Source: Clostridiales bacterium
Lineage (GTDB): Bacteria > Bacillota > Clostridia > Christensenellales > CAG-138
DNA length: 13,563 nt
NCBI GenBank assembly: GCA_004558825.1
Contig: SFDB01000022.1
Coordinates: 1-13,563, forward strand
Direction: 5' to 3'
Below the pieces are notes generated by a model, which ran no database searches, was not told the DNA's origin, and worked only from the letters and a program-made list of their open reading frames with translations. Position numbers and translations under genes: made by a program. How positions within the stretch are numbered: position 1 is the first letter of the stretch; each line of letters starts with the position of its first letter. This document shows positions 13,410 through 13,563 of this stretch, piece by piece.

Positions 13410-13556
13410 CGCGACAATCAGCGTGGGGCAGTAGTAGTTGCCGGTGTTGTTTTGCAGGACGACAACAGGGCGGGTGCCGCCCTGCTCGGAGCCTATGTAG
13501 GGGTCGAGGTTGGCCAAATACACGTCGCCCCTGCGGTAAATCCAGTTTTCCTTCAT
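13410..13556 (-). pseudogene. mazF: MazF/PemK-type toxin, N-terminal 49 residues only
   Basis: From the ATG at 13554-13556 the frame reads RRGDVYLANLDPYIGSEQGG (residues 8-27) and RPVVVLQNNTGNYYCPTLIVA (29-49, quoted in two parts elsewhere as RPVVVLQNN and CPTLIVA). This is the start of the MazF/PemK endoribonuclease fold, with the Gly-Asp and Gln-Gly-Gly-x-Arg-Pro RNA-binding and catalytic loop. After Ala49 one expects 'PLTS' and about 60 more residues; instead the sequence turns into unrelated GC-rich codons at 13409. So the toxin is severed and presumably inactive. No antitoxin is in the window. MazF genes of this subtype are common on clostridial integrative elements. Confidence 0.85.
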
Positions 13557-13563
13557 GCGGTTT

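Noticed and set aside
9359..13556. Idea that the 9359-9457 fragment is the missing 3' half of mazF
   Set aside because: Strand and order fit, but its residues (KRYVNLFYRIYN, RRRHEILPMKF) do not resemble the C-terminal helix of MazF proteins I know.

Overview
The window looks like a chromosome segment of a gut-type Clostridia (Bacillota). Supporting this are strong AGGAGG-type ribosome sites, a tRNA operon with encoded CCA ends and a perfect sigma-A promoter, a Tn4451/TnpX-type large serine recombinase with a TnpW-like companion, and families common in that class (DUF362, DUF4358, DHHW, MBOAT). It is a mosaic: base composition and codon use change several times, and nearly every change coincides with a broken gene.

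Left part (1-1999): the tail of a flavodoxin-like gene, an intact membrane M50-type metalloprotease, a two-helix membrane protein broken by a one-base frameshift, and a macrodomain gene cut off after about 72 residues. A short AT-rich stretch follows with a tiny ribbon-helix-helix regulator on the minus strand, then a small uncharacterised protein. This reads as a decayed accessory region.

Housekeeping-like part (2000-7310): a minus-strand lipid kinase/PAP2 operon. A 470-base divergent intergenic region with strong hairpins separates it from a plus-strand cluster of a DUF362 ferredoxin-like protein, a membrane-anchored phosphodiester glycosidase and a small membrane protein. Next come seven tRNA genes (Pro, Glu, Met/Ile2-type CAT, Asp, Thr, Tyr, Leu) between a consensus promoter and a strong terminator. 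Ile codon ATA is frequent in the protein genes here.

Mobile element (about 7310-9457): a 571-residue serine recombinase converging on the tRNA terminator, an operator-like inverted repeat over its promoter, a 58-residue TnpW-like gene, and a 3' gene fragment that ends abruptly.

Right part (about 9458-13563), clearly GC-richer: a 5'-truncated amidohydrolase pseudogene with an internal deletion, and a compact minus-strand operon of DUF4358 lipoprotein, MBOAT acyltransferase and DHHW protein, a likely envelope or exopolysaccharide O-acylation module. At the right edge is a mazF toxin gene severed after about 49 residues. The GC-rich block is therefore bracketed by broken genes on both sides. 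It could be a genuine insertion or rearrangement within a mobile element, or an assembly chimera; sequence alone does not decide.

I see no CRISPR array, rRNA or complete IS element, and no clearly new defence system. The least explained items are the structured intergenic region at 3820-4014, the O-acylation operon with paired direct repeats upstream, and the junctions around the recombinase element.
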